Shown here in pieces: positions 42,276 to 50,727 of a stretch of 64,000 nt of DNA; positions within the stretch are counted from its first letter, which is position 1; the number at the start of each line of letters is the position of its first letter. The stretch comes from Lysobacter enzymogenes (lineage in GTDB: Bacteria; Pseudomonadota; Gammaproteobacteria; Xanthomonadales; Xanthomonadaceae). The position numbers and the translations under genes were made by a program. The notes beneath the pieces were generated by a model. That model was not told the DNA's origin. It saw only the letters and a program-made list of their open reading frames with translations, and ran no database searches. Location: NCBI RefSeq assembly GCF_023617245.1, contig NZ_CP067396.1, positions 3,906,001 through 3,970,000 on the forward strand, read 5' to 3'.

Positions 42276-43109
42276 TCAGTTGCGGGCGCCGCGCCAGGCC
42301 GCCAGCAGCGCGGTCCACGGCGACAGCGGCCGGGCCGCGTCGCCGCGCTGCAGGCGGGTATGCGCCAGCGCGGTCCATAGCCGTCGCGGCACGGTCGCGC
42401 CGAAGCGCTCGGGCCACTGCGCCAGCAGTTCGCGGCTCCATTCCACCGCCGCGCCCTCGCCGGGCCGCGCCATCGCCCGGGCGACCACGCTCAGCGGCAC
42501 CGCCGCGTCGCCCTGCAGCACCAGCCGGGCCTCCAGCAGCGAGGACTGGATCGCCGGCACCGCCGTCTCGGGCAGTTGTCCGGGCACCGGGTCGAACAGG
42601 GACGCGTCGATCGCCGCGCAGGCCTGGGCCAGCGGCAGCAGGCCGTCGAAGGCCTCGCCGCGGTCGCCGGGGCGTTCGCGGCTGTCGCGCAGGCCCGGCA
42701 GGCTCGCGGCCAGCGCCGCCCACGGCGCGTCCTGGCGCTGCAGGGCCAGGCCCAGCGGATGCCGGCGCCGGCCCTGGCGCCAGCCTTGCAGTTCTTCCAT
42801 CCACCAGCCGAGCTTGGCCTCGCCGGGCAAGGCGTCGGTGCCGCCCCAGGCCGCGTCGGTCAGTTCCTGCTGCAGCGCCGCCCAGGCCACCGCGACCCCG
42901 CGCTGGGCGCGCGGCACGAACACTTCGGCCACCGACCATTCCGGCCAGCGCGCGCGCCATTTGCCGGCGAAGTCCTGCAGCGCCTGCTCCTGATTGGGCT
43001 GGCCCTGGACGGGCTGGCCCTGCGCGGGCTGGCCCGGGGCGGGCTGGCCCGGGGCGGGATGCTGGTGCGGCGGGTCCTCGGCGGCAGGCGCGTTCATGGC
43101 GGCCTTCAT
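42276..43109 (-). CDS. Squalene/phytoene synthase-like protein
   Basis: 277 residues. The N-terminus has a repeat PGQPAPGQPAQGQPVQGQP (five-residue units). The rest resembles a family of phytoene-synthase-fold proteins in Xanthomonads: KWRARWPEWSVAEVFVPRAQRGVAVAWAALQQELTDAAW and GEAKLGWWMEELQGWRQGRRRHPLG. The two DxxxD prenyl-diphosphate motifs of true synthases are not seen, so catalytic activity is doubtful. It overlaps gph by four bases and lies in the ubiG-gph operon. Function unknown. Confidence 0.65.
   Translation of the reverse strand: MKAAMNAPAAEDPPHQHPAPGQPAPGQPAQGQPVQGQPNQEQALQDFAGKWRARWPEWSVAEVFVPRAQRGVAVAWAALQQELTDAAWGGTDALPGEAKLGWWMEELQGWRQGRRRHPLGLALQRQDAPWAALAASLPGLRDSRERPGDRGEAFDGLLPLAQACAAIDASLFDPVPGQLPETAVPAIQSSLLEARLVLQGDAAVPLSVVARAMARPGEGAAVEWSRELLAQWPERFGATVPRRLWTALAHTRLQRGDAARPLSPWTALLAAWRGARN
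43005..43065. repeat. 15-base tandem repeats inside the synthase-like gene
   Basis: About four units of CGGGCTGGCCC(T/G)G(C/G)... encode the PGQPA repeats near the protein's N-terminus. Confidence 0.7.
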
Positions 43110-43792
43110 CGCGTCGCCGGCCAGGCGTCCGCGGTGGCCAGCGCGGCCGGGTCGTCGACCAGGACGTCGCCCTGCCAGGCGATCGGATCGTCCAGTTCCA
43201 GGCGGTAGCCCCACAGCGCCACCACCGAAGGCATGCCGGCGGCGCGCGCGGCAAGGATGTCGCGCTCGTCGTCGCCGACGTAGGCGCAGGCGCCCGGCTC
43301 GACGCCGATGCGCTGCGCGGCCACCGTCAGCGGCAGCGGGTCGGGCTTGCGCGCGGCCAGGGTGTCGCCGCCGATCAGCACCGCGCAACGGGTGTCCCAG
43401 CCCAGCAGCGGCATCAGCTTGCGCGCCAGGTATTCGGGCTTGTTGGTGACGATGCCCCACGGCCGGCCCGCGGCCTCCAGCGCCGCCAGCATCGCTTCCA
43501 CGCCGGGGAACGGCGCCCCGTGCAGGCCGAGTTCGCGTTCGTAGGTGTCGAGGAACTCGGGCACCCAGGTTTCGCGTTCGCCCGCATCGACATCGGCGAA
43601 GGCCGCGCCGAGCATCGCCCGCGCGCCCTTGGACACGTGCGGGCGCAGCGCTTCCAGCGGCATCGGCCCGCGCCCGCGCGCGGCGCGCATCGCGTTGGCG
43701 GCGGCGAGCATGTCCGGCGCGCTGTCGAGCAAGGTGCCGTCGAGGTCGAACAACGCCGCCTGCGGAAAGGCGGCCGCGGGCGCCGCGCTCAT
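43106..43792 (-). CDS. gph: Phosphoglycolate phosphatase-like HAD hydrolase
   Basis: 228 residues of the HAD superfamily. Motif I ALFDLDGTLLDSAPDMLAAAN, motif II GIVTNKPE, then GGDTLAARKPDPLPLTVAA (motif III Lys) and YVGDDERDILAARAAGMPSVVALWGY (motif IV). It is usually annotated Gph, removing 2-phosphoglycolate; some homologues next to ubiG have been suggested to act in ubiquinone metabolism instead. Start by ATGA overlap with ubiG. Confidence 0.9.
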   Translation of the reverse strand: MSAAPAAAFPQAALFDLDGTLLDSAPDMLAAANAMRAARGRGPMPLEALRPHVSKGARAMLGAAFADVDAGERETWVPEFLDTYERELGLHGAPFPGVEAMLAALEAAGRPWGIVTNKPEYLARKLMPLLGWDTRCAVLIGGDTLAARKPDPLPLTVAAQRIGVEPGACAYVGDDERDILAARAAGMPSVVALWGYRLELDDPIAWQGDVLVDDPAALATADAWPATR

Positions 43793-44565
43793 GCCGCGGC
43801 GTCCTGGGCGTCGGCGGGCTTGAACGCGCAGACCAGGTAGTTCACGTCGGCGCGCGGGACGATGCGCGCGGCGTTGCGCCAGGGCTCGTACATCAGGCCG
43901 CTGACGTCCTCCAGTTGCAGGCCGGCCTCGCGCAGCCACCCGGCCAGCTCGGACGGCTTGATGAAGTCGCGGTACTGATGGGTGCCGCGCGGCACCAGCC
44001 GGGTCAGGTACTCGGCGCCGACGATCGCCAGCGCGAACGCCGCCGGCGTGCGGTTCAAGGTCGACAGGAACAGGCGTCCGCCGGGCTTCAGCGCGGCGGC
44101 GCAAGCGCGCACGATCGCGCGCGGGTCGGGCACGTGTTCGAGCATTTCCATGCAGGTGATCAGGTCGAAGCGCGCCGGCATCTCCTGCGCCAGCGACTCC
44201 ACCGACTGCAGCCGGTAATCGACGCCAACCCCGGTCTCCAGGCGGTGCAGCTTGGCGACCTTGATCAGTTCCGGCGCGAGGTCGATCGCGGTGACCTGGG
44301 CGCCGGACGCGGCCAGCGCCTCGCTCAGCAAGCCGCCGCCGCAACCGACGTCGAGCGCCAGCGCGTCGCGCAAGGGCGCGCGCCGGGCCACGTAGTCCAG
44401 CCGCACCGGGTTGAGCGCGTGCAGCGGCTTCTGCGGCCCCTGCGGGTCCCACCAGCGGTTGGCGAGGGCGCCGAACTTGTCCAGTTCGGCCTGGCTGAAG
44501 TTGTCGCGGCCGGGGGCGCCGTCGGCGCCGTTCTCGTGCGGTGCGTTGCTTGCTGCGCTGCTCAT
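43789..44565 (-). CDS. ubiG: Ubiquinone biosynthesis O-methyltransferase
   Basis: 258 residues. Typical features are NRWWDPQGPQKPLHALNPVRLDYV, the SAM-binding LDVGCGGGLLSEALAASGAQVTAIDLA and FDLITCMEMLEHVPDP. Later come LNRTPAAFALAIVGAEYLTRLVPRGTHQYRDFIKPSEL and LMYEPWRNAARI. It performs both O-methylations in ubiquinone synthesis. ATG 44565 has AGGCAGG upstream. First gene of ubiG-gph-(synthase-like) unit. Confidence 0.96.
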   Translation of the reverse strand: MSSAASNAPHENGADGAPGRDNFSQAELDKFGALANRWWDPQGPQKPLHALNPVRLDYVARRAPLRDALALDVGCGGGLLSEALAASGAQVTAIDLAPELIKVAKLHRLETGVGVDYRLQSVESLAQEMPARFDLITCMEMLEHVPDPRAIVRACAAALKPGGRLFLSTLNRTPAAFALAIVGAEYLTRLVPRGTHQYRDFIKPSELAGWLREAGLQLEDVSGLMYEPWRNAARIVPRADVNYLVCAFKPADAQDAAA

Positions 44566-44729
44566 GCCTGCCTGCTCGTTCTGTCGCCGCGCGCGCGGTG
44601 CGCGCGGCCGGTGTGCCGTGTGCCTAGTGTGAAGCAGGTCCGCGGCCACCGGCGTGAACGCACTGCGTCGCAGCGCCGCAGGCCGTGCGGACCATCGCGG
44701 TTCGCGTCCCGGCTACCGCCCCGTCGCGC

Positions 44730-46070
44730 TCACCGCGCGATCGCGGCGATGCGCTCGCGCCACTGGCGCGCGTTGGCGACCAGCGCGGCGGTGTCCATGT
44801 CGACCAACACGCGCTCGCGCAGCTTGGCCTTGCCGGCGATCCACACGTCGCCGACCTGGTGGCGGCCGGTCGCGTAGATCAGCTGCGAGACCACGTGGTG
44901 CACCGGCTGGGTCTCCAGCTGGCCCAGGTCGACGCAGACCAGGTCGGCCTGCTTGCCGACCTCGATCGAACCGATCTTGGCGTCGAAGCCCAGCGCCTTG
45001 GCGCCGCCGAGGGTGGCCGCGCGCAACGCGCTGAACGCATCCAGCGCCTTGGCGTCGTTGGCCACCGCCTTGGCCAGGATCGCCGCGGTGCGGGTCTCGC
45101 CGAACATGTCCAGATCGTTGTTGCTGGCGCAGCCGTCGGTGCCGATGGCGAGGTTGACCCCGGCGTGGTGCAGCTTGCAGGCCGGACAGAAGCCCGAGGC
45201 CAGCTTGAGGTTGGATTCGGGGCAATGCACCACGCTGACGCCGCGCTGCGCGCACAGCTCGATCTCGGCGTCGGTGAGCTGGGTCATGTGCACCGCGATC
45301 AGGCGGTCGCTGACCAAGCCCAGCCGATCCAGGCGCGCCAGGGGGCGCTGCCCGTACTGCTTGATCGAATCGGCGATCTCCTGCGCGGTCTCGTGGGTGT
45401 GCAGGTGGATCGGCAGATCCAACTGGTCGGCCAGCATGCGGATGCGCTCGAAGTTCGCGTCGCTGACCGTGTACGGCGCGTGCGGCGCGAACGCGGTCGC
45501 GACCAGCGCGTCGTCGCGCCACAGGTCGTGCACCTCGCCGGCGCGGTCGAAGTATTCGTCCGAGGTCTTGGCCCAGGCGGTCGGGAAATCGATCACCGGC
45601 AGGCCGACCCGGGCGCGGAAGCCGTGGCGCTTGTAGACCGCGGCCTGCACGTCGGGGAAGAAGTAGTTCTCGTTGGCGCAGGTGGTGCCGCCGCGCAGCA
45701 TCTCGGCGATCGACAGGGCGATCCCGTCCTCGACGAACTGCGGCCCGATCACCGCCGCCTCGACCGGCCAGATGTGGCCTTGCAGCCATTCCATCAGCGG
45801 CAAGTCGTCGGCGATGCCGCGCAACAGGGTCATCGGGTTGTGGGTATGGGCGTTGACCAGGCCCGGGATCAGCGCCGACTCGGGCCGGCCGACGGTCTGC
45901 GCCGGCGCGTAGCGCTGGCGCGCCTGCGCGATCGGCAGCACGTCGGCGATGACGCCCTTGTCGACGATCACCGCATGGTGCTCCAGCACCACCGCATGCG
46001 GCTCGACCGGCACCACCCAGCCCGCTTCGATGGACAGGTCGCAGGGAACGGGCTGGTGTTCGGAGGTCAT
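44730..46070 (-). CDS. mtaD: 5-methylthioadenosine/S-adenosylhomocysteine deaminase (TRZ/ATZ family)
   Basis: 446 residues of the amidohydrolase superfamily. Metal-site motifs are ALIPGLVNAHTHNPMTLLRG (HTH), IHLHTHETAQEIADS, RLIAVHMTQL and CPESNLKLASGFCP, with NLAIGTDGCASNNDLDMFGE carrying the metal aspartate. It deaminates adenosine-type substrates in methylthioadenosine/SAH recycling; some relatives act on other purines. It is the upstream neighbour of ubiG by ~160 bases; a common SAM/SAH theme with UbiG is speculative. Confidence 0.92.
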   Translation of the reverse strand: MTSEHQPVPCDLSIEAGWVVPVEPHAVVLEHHAVIVDKGVIADVLPIAQARQRYAPAQTVGRPESALIPGLVNAHTHNPMTLLRGIADDLPLMEWLQGHIWPVEAAVIGPQFVEDGIALSIAEMLRGGTTCANENYFFPDVQAAVYKRHGFRARVGLPVIDFPTAWAKTSDEYFDRAGEVHDLWRDDALVATAFAPHAPYTVSDANFERIRMLADQLDLPIHLHTHETAQEIADSIKQYGQRPLARLDRLGLVSDRLIAVHMTQLTDAEIELCAQRGVSVVHCPESNLKLASGFCPACKLHHAGVNLAIGTDGCASNNDLDMFGETRTAAILAKAVANDAKALDAFSALRAATLGGAKALGFDAKIGSIEVGKQADLVCVDLGQLETQPVHHVVSQLIYATGRHQVGDVWIAGKAKLRERVLVDMDTAALVANARQWRERIAAIAR

Positions 46071-46461
46071 CGGCGCTGCTCGCTGGTTTGGGCCGGTGTT
46101 CGGGCCGCAGGGGGGACGCCGCCCCGTGGCCGGGCCGGCCGGGTGTTGCGAAAACGCGGCCACAGGTGCCGGCCGCGTTCAGGTGTCGCCTTGGGTGTCG
46201 CGACTCGCCGCGCTGGCGCGGGAGCGGGAGCGGGTTGTGTGTGGATCGCGACGCTAGCCGCGCAGCTCCGCCGCACCACCTCGAAACCGCGCGCCTTCAA
46301 AACCGTCATTCCGGCGAAAGCCGGAATCCATTTTGCCGTCGCTTTTCTTGCCTGGAAACGACAAAGGCGAAAACAACCGCAACAGCAAAATGGATCCTGG
46401 CTTTCGCCAGGATGACGCATCGGCAAAGCCGTGGCCGCCAAGGCGGCCACGGGCCGATGCG
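46071..46461. other. Intergenic gap with palindromic element
   Basis: No gene is seen. It contains the 114-base element at 46304-46417 and the hairpin at the efp stop (46413-46464). Confidence 0.6.
46304..46417. repeat. MITE-like inverted-repeat element, copy 1
   Basis: About 33-base ends form an inverted repeat: CGTCATTCCGGCGAAAGCCG on the left and its imperfect complement on the right (ending GCTTTCGCCAGGATGACG). The ~48-base centre includes AAAACAACCGCAA, shared with the copy at 55695. Within each end is a smaller palindrome (ATTCCGGC/GCCGGAAT) and the right end carries compensated changes (ATCCTGGC/GCCAGGAT). Confidence 0.85.
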
Positions 46462-46464
46462 TCA
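46413..46464. repeat. Long hairpin across the efp stop codon
   Basis: Outer arms TGACGCATCGGC (46413-46424) and GCCGATGCGTCA (46453-46464) are perfect complements; an inner stem GTGGCCGCC/GGCGGCCAC (46431/46442) continues the fold. The efp TGA is part of the right outer arm. It directly abuts the MITE-like element; no T-run. Confidence 0.8.
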
Positions 46465-47028
46465 CTTCACCCGGCTGACGTACTCGCCCGAGCGGGTGTC
46501 GACCTTGATCACTTCTTCCTGGCCGACGAACAGCGGCACGCGCACCACCGCGCCGGTTTCCAGGGTCGCCGGCTTGCCGCCGCCGCCGGAGGTGTCGCCG
46601 CGCACGCCCGGATCGGTCTCGACGATCTTCAGCTCGACGAAGTTCGGCGGCTGGACCGCGATCGGGGTGCCGTTCCACAGGGTCACCACGCACTCTTCCT
46701 CGCCCTTGAGCCACTTGTCGGCGCCGGCCATGCCGGCCTTGTCGGCCTGCACCTGCTCGAACGACTCCTGGTTCATGAAGTGCCAGTACTCGCCGTCGGA
46801 GTACAGGTACTGCATGTCGGTGTCGACCACGTCGGCCTGCTCGACGCTGTCGGTCGCCTTCATGGTCATTTCGACCACGCGGCCGGACTTGATGCTGCGG
46901 TACTTGACGCGGGTGAACGCCTGGCCCTTGCCCGGCTTGACGTACTCGGTCTCGGTGATGATGCACGGATCGTTGTTGACCAGGATCTTCTGACCGTTCT
47001 TCACGTCGTTCATGCCAAGGGTGGCCAT
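46462..47028 (-). CDS. efp: Elongation factor P
   Basis: 188 residues. EF-P eases translation of polyproline stretches. It has the KOW-like N-terminal domain with KPGKGQAFTRVKYRSIKSGR, where the lysine at about position 34 is the site of beta-lysylation. GVRGDTSGGGGKPATLETGAVVRVPLFV and KVDTRSGEYVSRVK close the third domain. The divergent neighbour is EpmB, the aminomutase supplying beta-lysine, so the modification route is coded nearby (EpmA not seen in this window). Confidence 0.97.
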   Translation of the reverse strand: MATLGMNDVKNGQKILVNNDPCIITETEYVKPGKGQAFTRVKYRSIKSGRVVEMTMKATDSVEQADVVDTDMQYLYSDGEYWHFMNQESFEQVQADKAGMAGADKWLKGEEECVVTLWNGTPIAVQPPNFVELKIVETDPGVRGDTSGGGGKPATLETGAVVRVPLFVGQEEVIKVDTRSGEYVSRVK

Positions 47029-47280
47029 GGTGAAACTCCCTGCGAATTGATTTGTGTCGGTGAATGAGGTTCCGGCCGTCGCGGCGCGGGGCCGCGGACG
47101 TCCAGCCGCCGTCGTCGGCGCCGCTCCCGCGCCGGCCCCCGTCCGGGACCGGACGCGGCCCCGCGGCCGCCAGGCGGCGCGGGGAAGGCTAGAATGTCGG
47201 GCTGCGCCGGCCCCGTCCGCGGCGAAACCGCCGCTGCGGGACCCGGGCACCGCGATCGGAACCCTGAAGGCTAGCCCCGC

Positions 47281-48312
47281 ATGATACCTGCTGCGCATCC
47301 CCTCTCGCACCCGGCCCCCGCCCAGGGCGCCGCCGCGCCGCCGCGCTGGCAGGCGCTGTGGCGCGACGCGGTGCGCGACCCGGGCGAGCTGCTGGGCCTG
47401 CTGGGGCTGGACCCGCGCGCGCTGGGGGTGTCCGCCCAGGCCGCGGCGCAGTTCCCGCTGCGGGTCCCGCGCGGCTTCGTCGCGCGCATGCGCCCCGGCG
47501 ACCCGGCCGACCCGCTGCTGCGCCAGGTCCTGCCGTTGGACGAGGAAATGCGGCCGATGCCCGGTTTCGACCTGGACGCGGTCGGCGACGGCGCGGCCAA
47601 GGCCGGCCACGGGGTCATCCGCAAGTACCGCGGCCGCGCCCTGCTGATCGCCACCGGCAGCTGCGCGGTCAACTGCCGCTACTGCTTCCGCCGCCACTTC
47701 CCCTACGCCGAGGAGACCGCGGCCGCGGCCGGCTGGCGCGAGGCGGTGGCGGCGATCGCCGCCGATCCGGACATCGACGAGGTGATCCTGTCCGGCGGCG
47801 ACCCCTGGTCGCTGGCCACGCCGAAGCTGGCCGAGCTCACCGACGCCCTGCAAGCGGTGCCGCACCTCAAGCGCCTGCGCGTGCACACCCGCCTGCCGAT
47901 CGTGCTGCCCGAACGCGTCGACGCGGCGCTGACGGCGTGGCTGGCGGCGCTGCCGTGGCCGGTCGCGGTGGTGCTGCACGCCAATCACGCCAACGAATTC
48001 GACGCGTCGGTGGACGCCGCCATGCGGCGCCTGCGCGACGCCGGCGCGACCTTGCTCAACCAAGCGGTGCTGCTGCGCGGCGTCAACGACAGCGTCGAGG
48101 CGCTGGCCGCGCTGAGCGAACGCAGCCACCAGGCCGGCGTGCTGCCCTACTACCTGCACCAGCTCGACCGCGTGCAGGGCGCGGCCCACTTCGAAGTCGC
48201 CGACGAGGACGCGCGCGCGCTGCACCGGGCGCTGGCCGCGCGCCTGTCGGGGTATCTGGTGCCCAAGCTGGTGCGCGAAGTGGCAGGCGACCCGGGCAAG
48301 CGTCCGTTGTAA
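47281..48312 (+). CDS. epmB: EF-P lysine 2,3-aminomutase EpmB
   Basis: 343 residues, radical SAM. The iron-sulfur motif CAVNCRYCFRRHFPY (CxxxCxxC) is near residue 125. DPDIDEVILSGGDPWSLATPK, RVHTRLPIVLPERV and LHQLDRVQGAAHF are KamA/EpmB-type. It converts (S)-alpha-lysine to (R)-beta-lysine for EF-P. The start follows an intergenic stretch of ~250 bases shared with efp; ATG 47281. It precedes fimX by ~180 bases. Confidence 0.94.
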   Translation: MIPAAHPLSHPAPAQGAAAPPRWQALWRDAVRDPGELLGLLGLDPRALGVSAQAAAQFPLRVPRGFVARMRPGDPADPLLRQVLPLDEEMRPMPGFDLDAVGDGAAKAGHGVIRKYRGRALLIATGSCAVNCRYCFRRHFPYAEETAAAAGWREAVAAIAADPDIDEVILSGGDPWSLATPKLAELTDALQAVPHLKRLRVHTRLPIVLPERVDAALTAWLAALPWPVAVVLHANHANEFDASVDAAMRRLRDAGATLLNQAVLLRGVNDSVEALAALSERSHQAGVLPYYLHQLDRVQGAAHFEVADEDARALHRALAARLSGYLVPKLVREVAGDPGKRPL

Positions 48313-48491
48313 GGTTGTAATCTGGCTGGGGTTTGATGGGGAACGCCGCAGGTTGCGGCTTGGCGCGCGCGCAAAGTCGATCAGCTTCGCATCCGTGGCG
48401 TGTTCGAACCCTACAACGGGTCACAGATTCTCGTCCCCGCGTGGACGAGGCCGGCGCTTCGTGTCATAAAACCGGCCCACGGAGGTGGTGA

Positions 48492-50582
48492 ATGCAATTC
48501 GGCAAAGACATGGTGCTGCGCTTGCTGATCGTCGACGACAGCGTGGAGGCGGCCGAAGCCATCGTCAGCGCGCTGCGCAACAGCGGCATCGCGGTGCGGC
48601 CCACGCGCCCGGAAAGCGAACAGGAGCTGGCCGCGCTGATCCTGCAGCACCCGCCGGATCTGGTCCTGGCCGCGCGCAACTCGCGCCACGTCTCGCTGGC
48701 CAAGCTGATGCAGGCGGTCGACGCCAGCGGCAAGGACTTGCCGGTGCTGGTGATGATGGAAGCCGTCGACGAGACCGCCCTGCTCGGGATCATGGAGATC
48801 GGCGCGCGCGGCATCGTCCTGCGCTCCAACATCGGCCACCTGCAGCACCGGGTGCGCTCGGAATGGGCCGACCTGGAAGCGCGCCGCTCGCTGCGCAAGC
48901 TCGAGGCCCAGGTGCGCGAGACCGAACGCCGCTGCGACGCGCTGATCGACTCCTCGCGCGATCCCATCGCCTACATCCACGAAGGCATGCACATCCGCGC
49001 CAACGCGGCGTACCTGGAGATGTTCGGCTTCGAATCGTTCGAGGACATCGAGGGCATGTCCCTGCTCGACCTGGTCGCGCCCGGCCAGGTCGACGGCTTC
49101 AAGCAACTGCTCAAGCAGCTCAGCAAGGGCGAGCCGCCGCCGCCGAGCTACGAGACCCAGGCCCGCACCCTCGACGGCAACGCATTCCCGGCGGTGATGG
49201 AGTTCACTCCGGCCACCTACGAGGGCGAGCACTGCCTGCAGGTGGTGCTGCGCCGGCAGGAGATCGATCCGGAACTGGCGCGCGAGGTCGAAGCGCTGCG
49301 CCAGCGCGACCAGGTCACCGGCCTGCTCAACCGCGCGACCTTCCTGCGCCAGCTCGAGGACGCGGTCGCCGACGCCGCCCACGGCGACGCCCACCACGGC
49401 CTGCTGCTGGTCGAGCCGGACCACTACAACCAGCTGCTGCAGGAAATCGGCCTGGACCAGGCCGACCAGCTGATCGCCGCCTGCGGCCAGCGCCTGCGCG
49501 AGGCGATCGGCGCCGACGACGTGGCCGCGCGCTTCGGCGAGCACCAGTTCGCGGTGCTGACCCTGCGCAGCGACCACCAGCACACCTCCGACCTGGCCGA
49601 GCGGCTGCGCGCGGCGTTCTCCGAACGCGTGATCGAAGCCGGCCAGCTCGCCCTGAGCGCGACCGCCAGCATCGGCGGCGTGCAGATCGGCGAGAAGATC
49701 GCCAGCGTCACCGCGGTGCTGGGCAAGGCCAGCCAATGCCTGCAGTCGGCGGCCGACATCGGCGGCAACCGCAGCGAGTTGTTCGACCCCGGCGCGGCCG
49801 ACCGCGCCGAGGAAGAGCGCATCGCCGCCTGGGTCGCGCGCATCCGCGACGCGCTCGACGCCGACCGCTTCGTCATGAACTACCAGCCGCTGATCAACCT
49901 GCACGGCGAGCCGATCGAGATGTACGAGGCCTACCTGCGCATGCAGAGCGCGGGTCCGGACGACGGCAGCGAGCTGGTCCAGCCGCTGTCGTTCCTGCAG
50001 ATCGCCGAGGAACACGGCCTGCTGTGGGAGATCGACCGCTGGGTCGTCGGCAAGGCGATCCAGGTGATCGGCGAGCGCATGCGTCAGGGCAAGCGCACGA
50101 CCTTGCTGGTCAAGATCACCCAGGCCTCGCTGCAGGACGAGAGCCTGCAGCAGCACATCGTCGAACAACTGGCCAAGCACGGCGCCGACGGCAAGCTGCT
50201 GGTGCTGCAGTTGCCCGAGTCGAAGGTGTTCACCAACCTGCGCGCGGCGCAGGAGTTCCAGTCGCGGGTCTACCACTACGGCGTGCGCGTGGGGCTGGAG
50301 CAGTTCGGCGCCGGGCTCAATTCGTTCCAGTTGCTCAACCATTTCGACGCGGCCTTCCTCAAGATCGACCGCGGCTACATGGAAGACCTGACCAGCCACC
50401 CCGACCATCAGCAGCGCGTGCGCGAGATCGCCGAGAAGGCGCGCGAACTGGGCCGGCAGACCATCGCCGAGTTCGTCCAGGACGCGGCCAGCATGAGCCT
50501 GCTGTTCGCGGCCGGGATCGACTACGCGCAGGGGCATTTCCTGGCCGCGGCGGGGCCGGAGATGGATTACGACTTCCAGTAA
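48492..50582 (+). CDS. fimX: FimX-like REC-PAS-GGDEF-EAL protein
   Basis: 696 residues, close in length and order to Xanthomonas FimX, a c-di-GMP receptor of type IV pili. A receiver-like domain (LRLLIVDDSVEAAEAIVSAL) is followed by a PAS (IDSSRDPIAYIHEGMHIRANAAYLEMFG). The GGDEF domain (QVTGLLNRATFLRQLE) is degenerate: GEHQF replaces GGDEF. The EAL domain begins MNYQPLINLHGEPIEMYEAYLRM, where EAY replaces EAL. Both are probably without catalysis, as in FimX, which binds c-di-GMP via EAL. It probably controls twitching through PilZ. A bidirectional terminator follows. Confidence 0.88.
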   Translation: MQFGKDMVLRLLIVDDSVEAAEAIVSALRNSGIAVRPTRPESEQELAALILQHPPDLVLAARNSRHVSLAKLMQAVDASGKDLPVLVMMEAVDETALLGIMEIGARGIVLRSNIGHLQHRVRSEWADLEARRSLRKLEAQVRETERRCDALIDSSRDPIAYIHEGMHIRANAAYLEMFGFESFEDIEGMSLLDLVAPGQVDGFKQLLKQLSKGEPPPPSYETQARTLDGNAFPAVMEFTPATYEGEHCLQVVLRRQEIDPELAREVEALRQRDQVTGLLNRATFLRQLEDAVADAAHGDAHHGLLLVEPDHYNQLLQEIGLDQADQLIAACGQRLREAIGADDVAARFGEHQFAVLTLRSDHQHTSDLAERLRAAFSERVIEAGQLALSATASIGGVQIGEKIASVTAVLGKASQCLQSAADIGGNRSELFDPGAADRAEEERIAAWVARIRDALDADRFVMNYQPLINLHGEPIEMYEAYLRMQSAGPDDGSELVQPLSFLQIAEEHGLLWEIDRWVVGKAIQVIGERMRQGKRTTLLVKITQASLQDESLQQHIVEQLAKHGADGKLLVLQLPESKVFTNLRAAQEFQSRVYHYGVRVGLEQFGAGLNSFQLLNHFDAAFLKIDRGYMEDLTSHPDHQQRVREIAEKARELGRQTIAEFVQDAASMSLLFAAGIDYAQGHFLAAAGPEMDYDFQ

Positions 50583-50679
50583 GGCCGCGAGCGCGGAATC
50601 GGAAAGGCCCGGTTGGCCGCGCTCGCCGATCCGCTCTCTCCGGGCCGGCTTCCTTCGAAAAGCCCGCAAGCCGAACAAG

Positions 50680-50712
50680 AAAAAGCCCGCCGGTCGGCGG
50701 GCTTTTTCGTTG
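50680..50712. terminator. Bidirectional terminator between fimX and htpX
   Basis: AAAAAGCCCGCC (from 50680) and GGCGGGCTTTTT (to 50707) form a near-perfect stem with A-run and T-run on either side, so it can stop both converging transcripts. It lies between two stop codons (50582 and 50728). Confidence 0.9.
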
Positions 50713-50727
50713 CGCGGGCCGCGGCGA

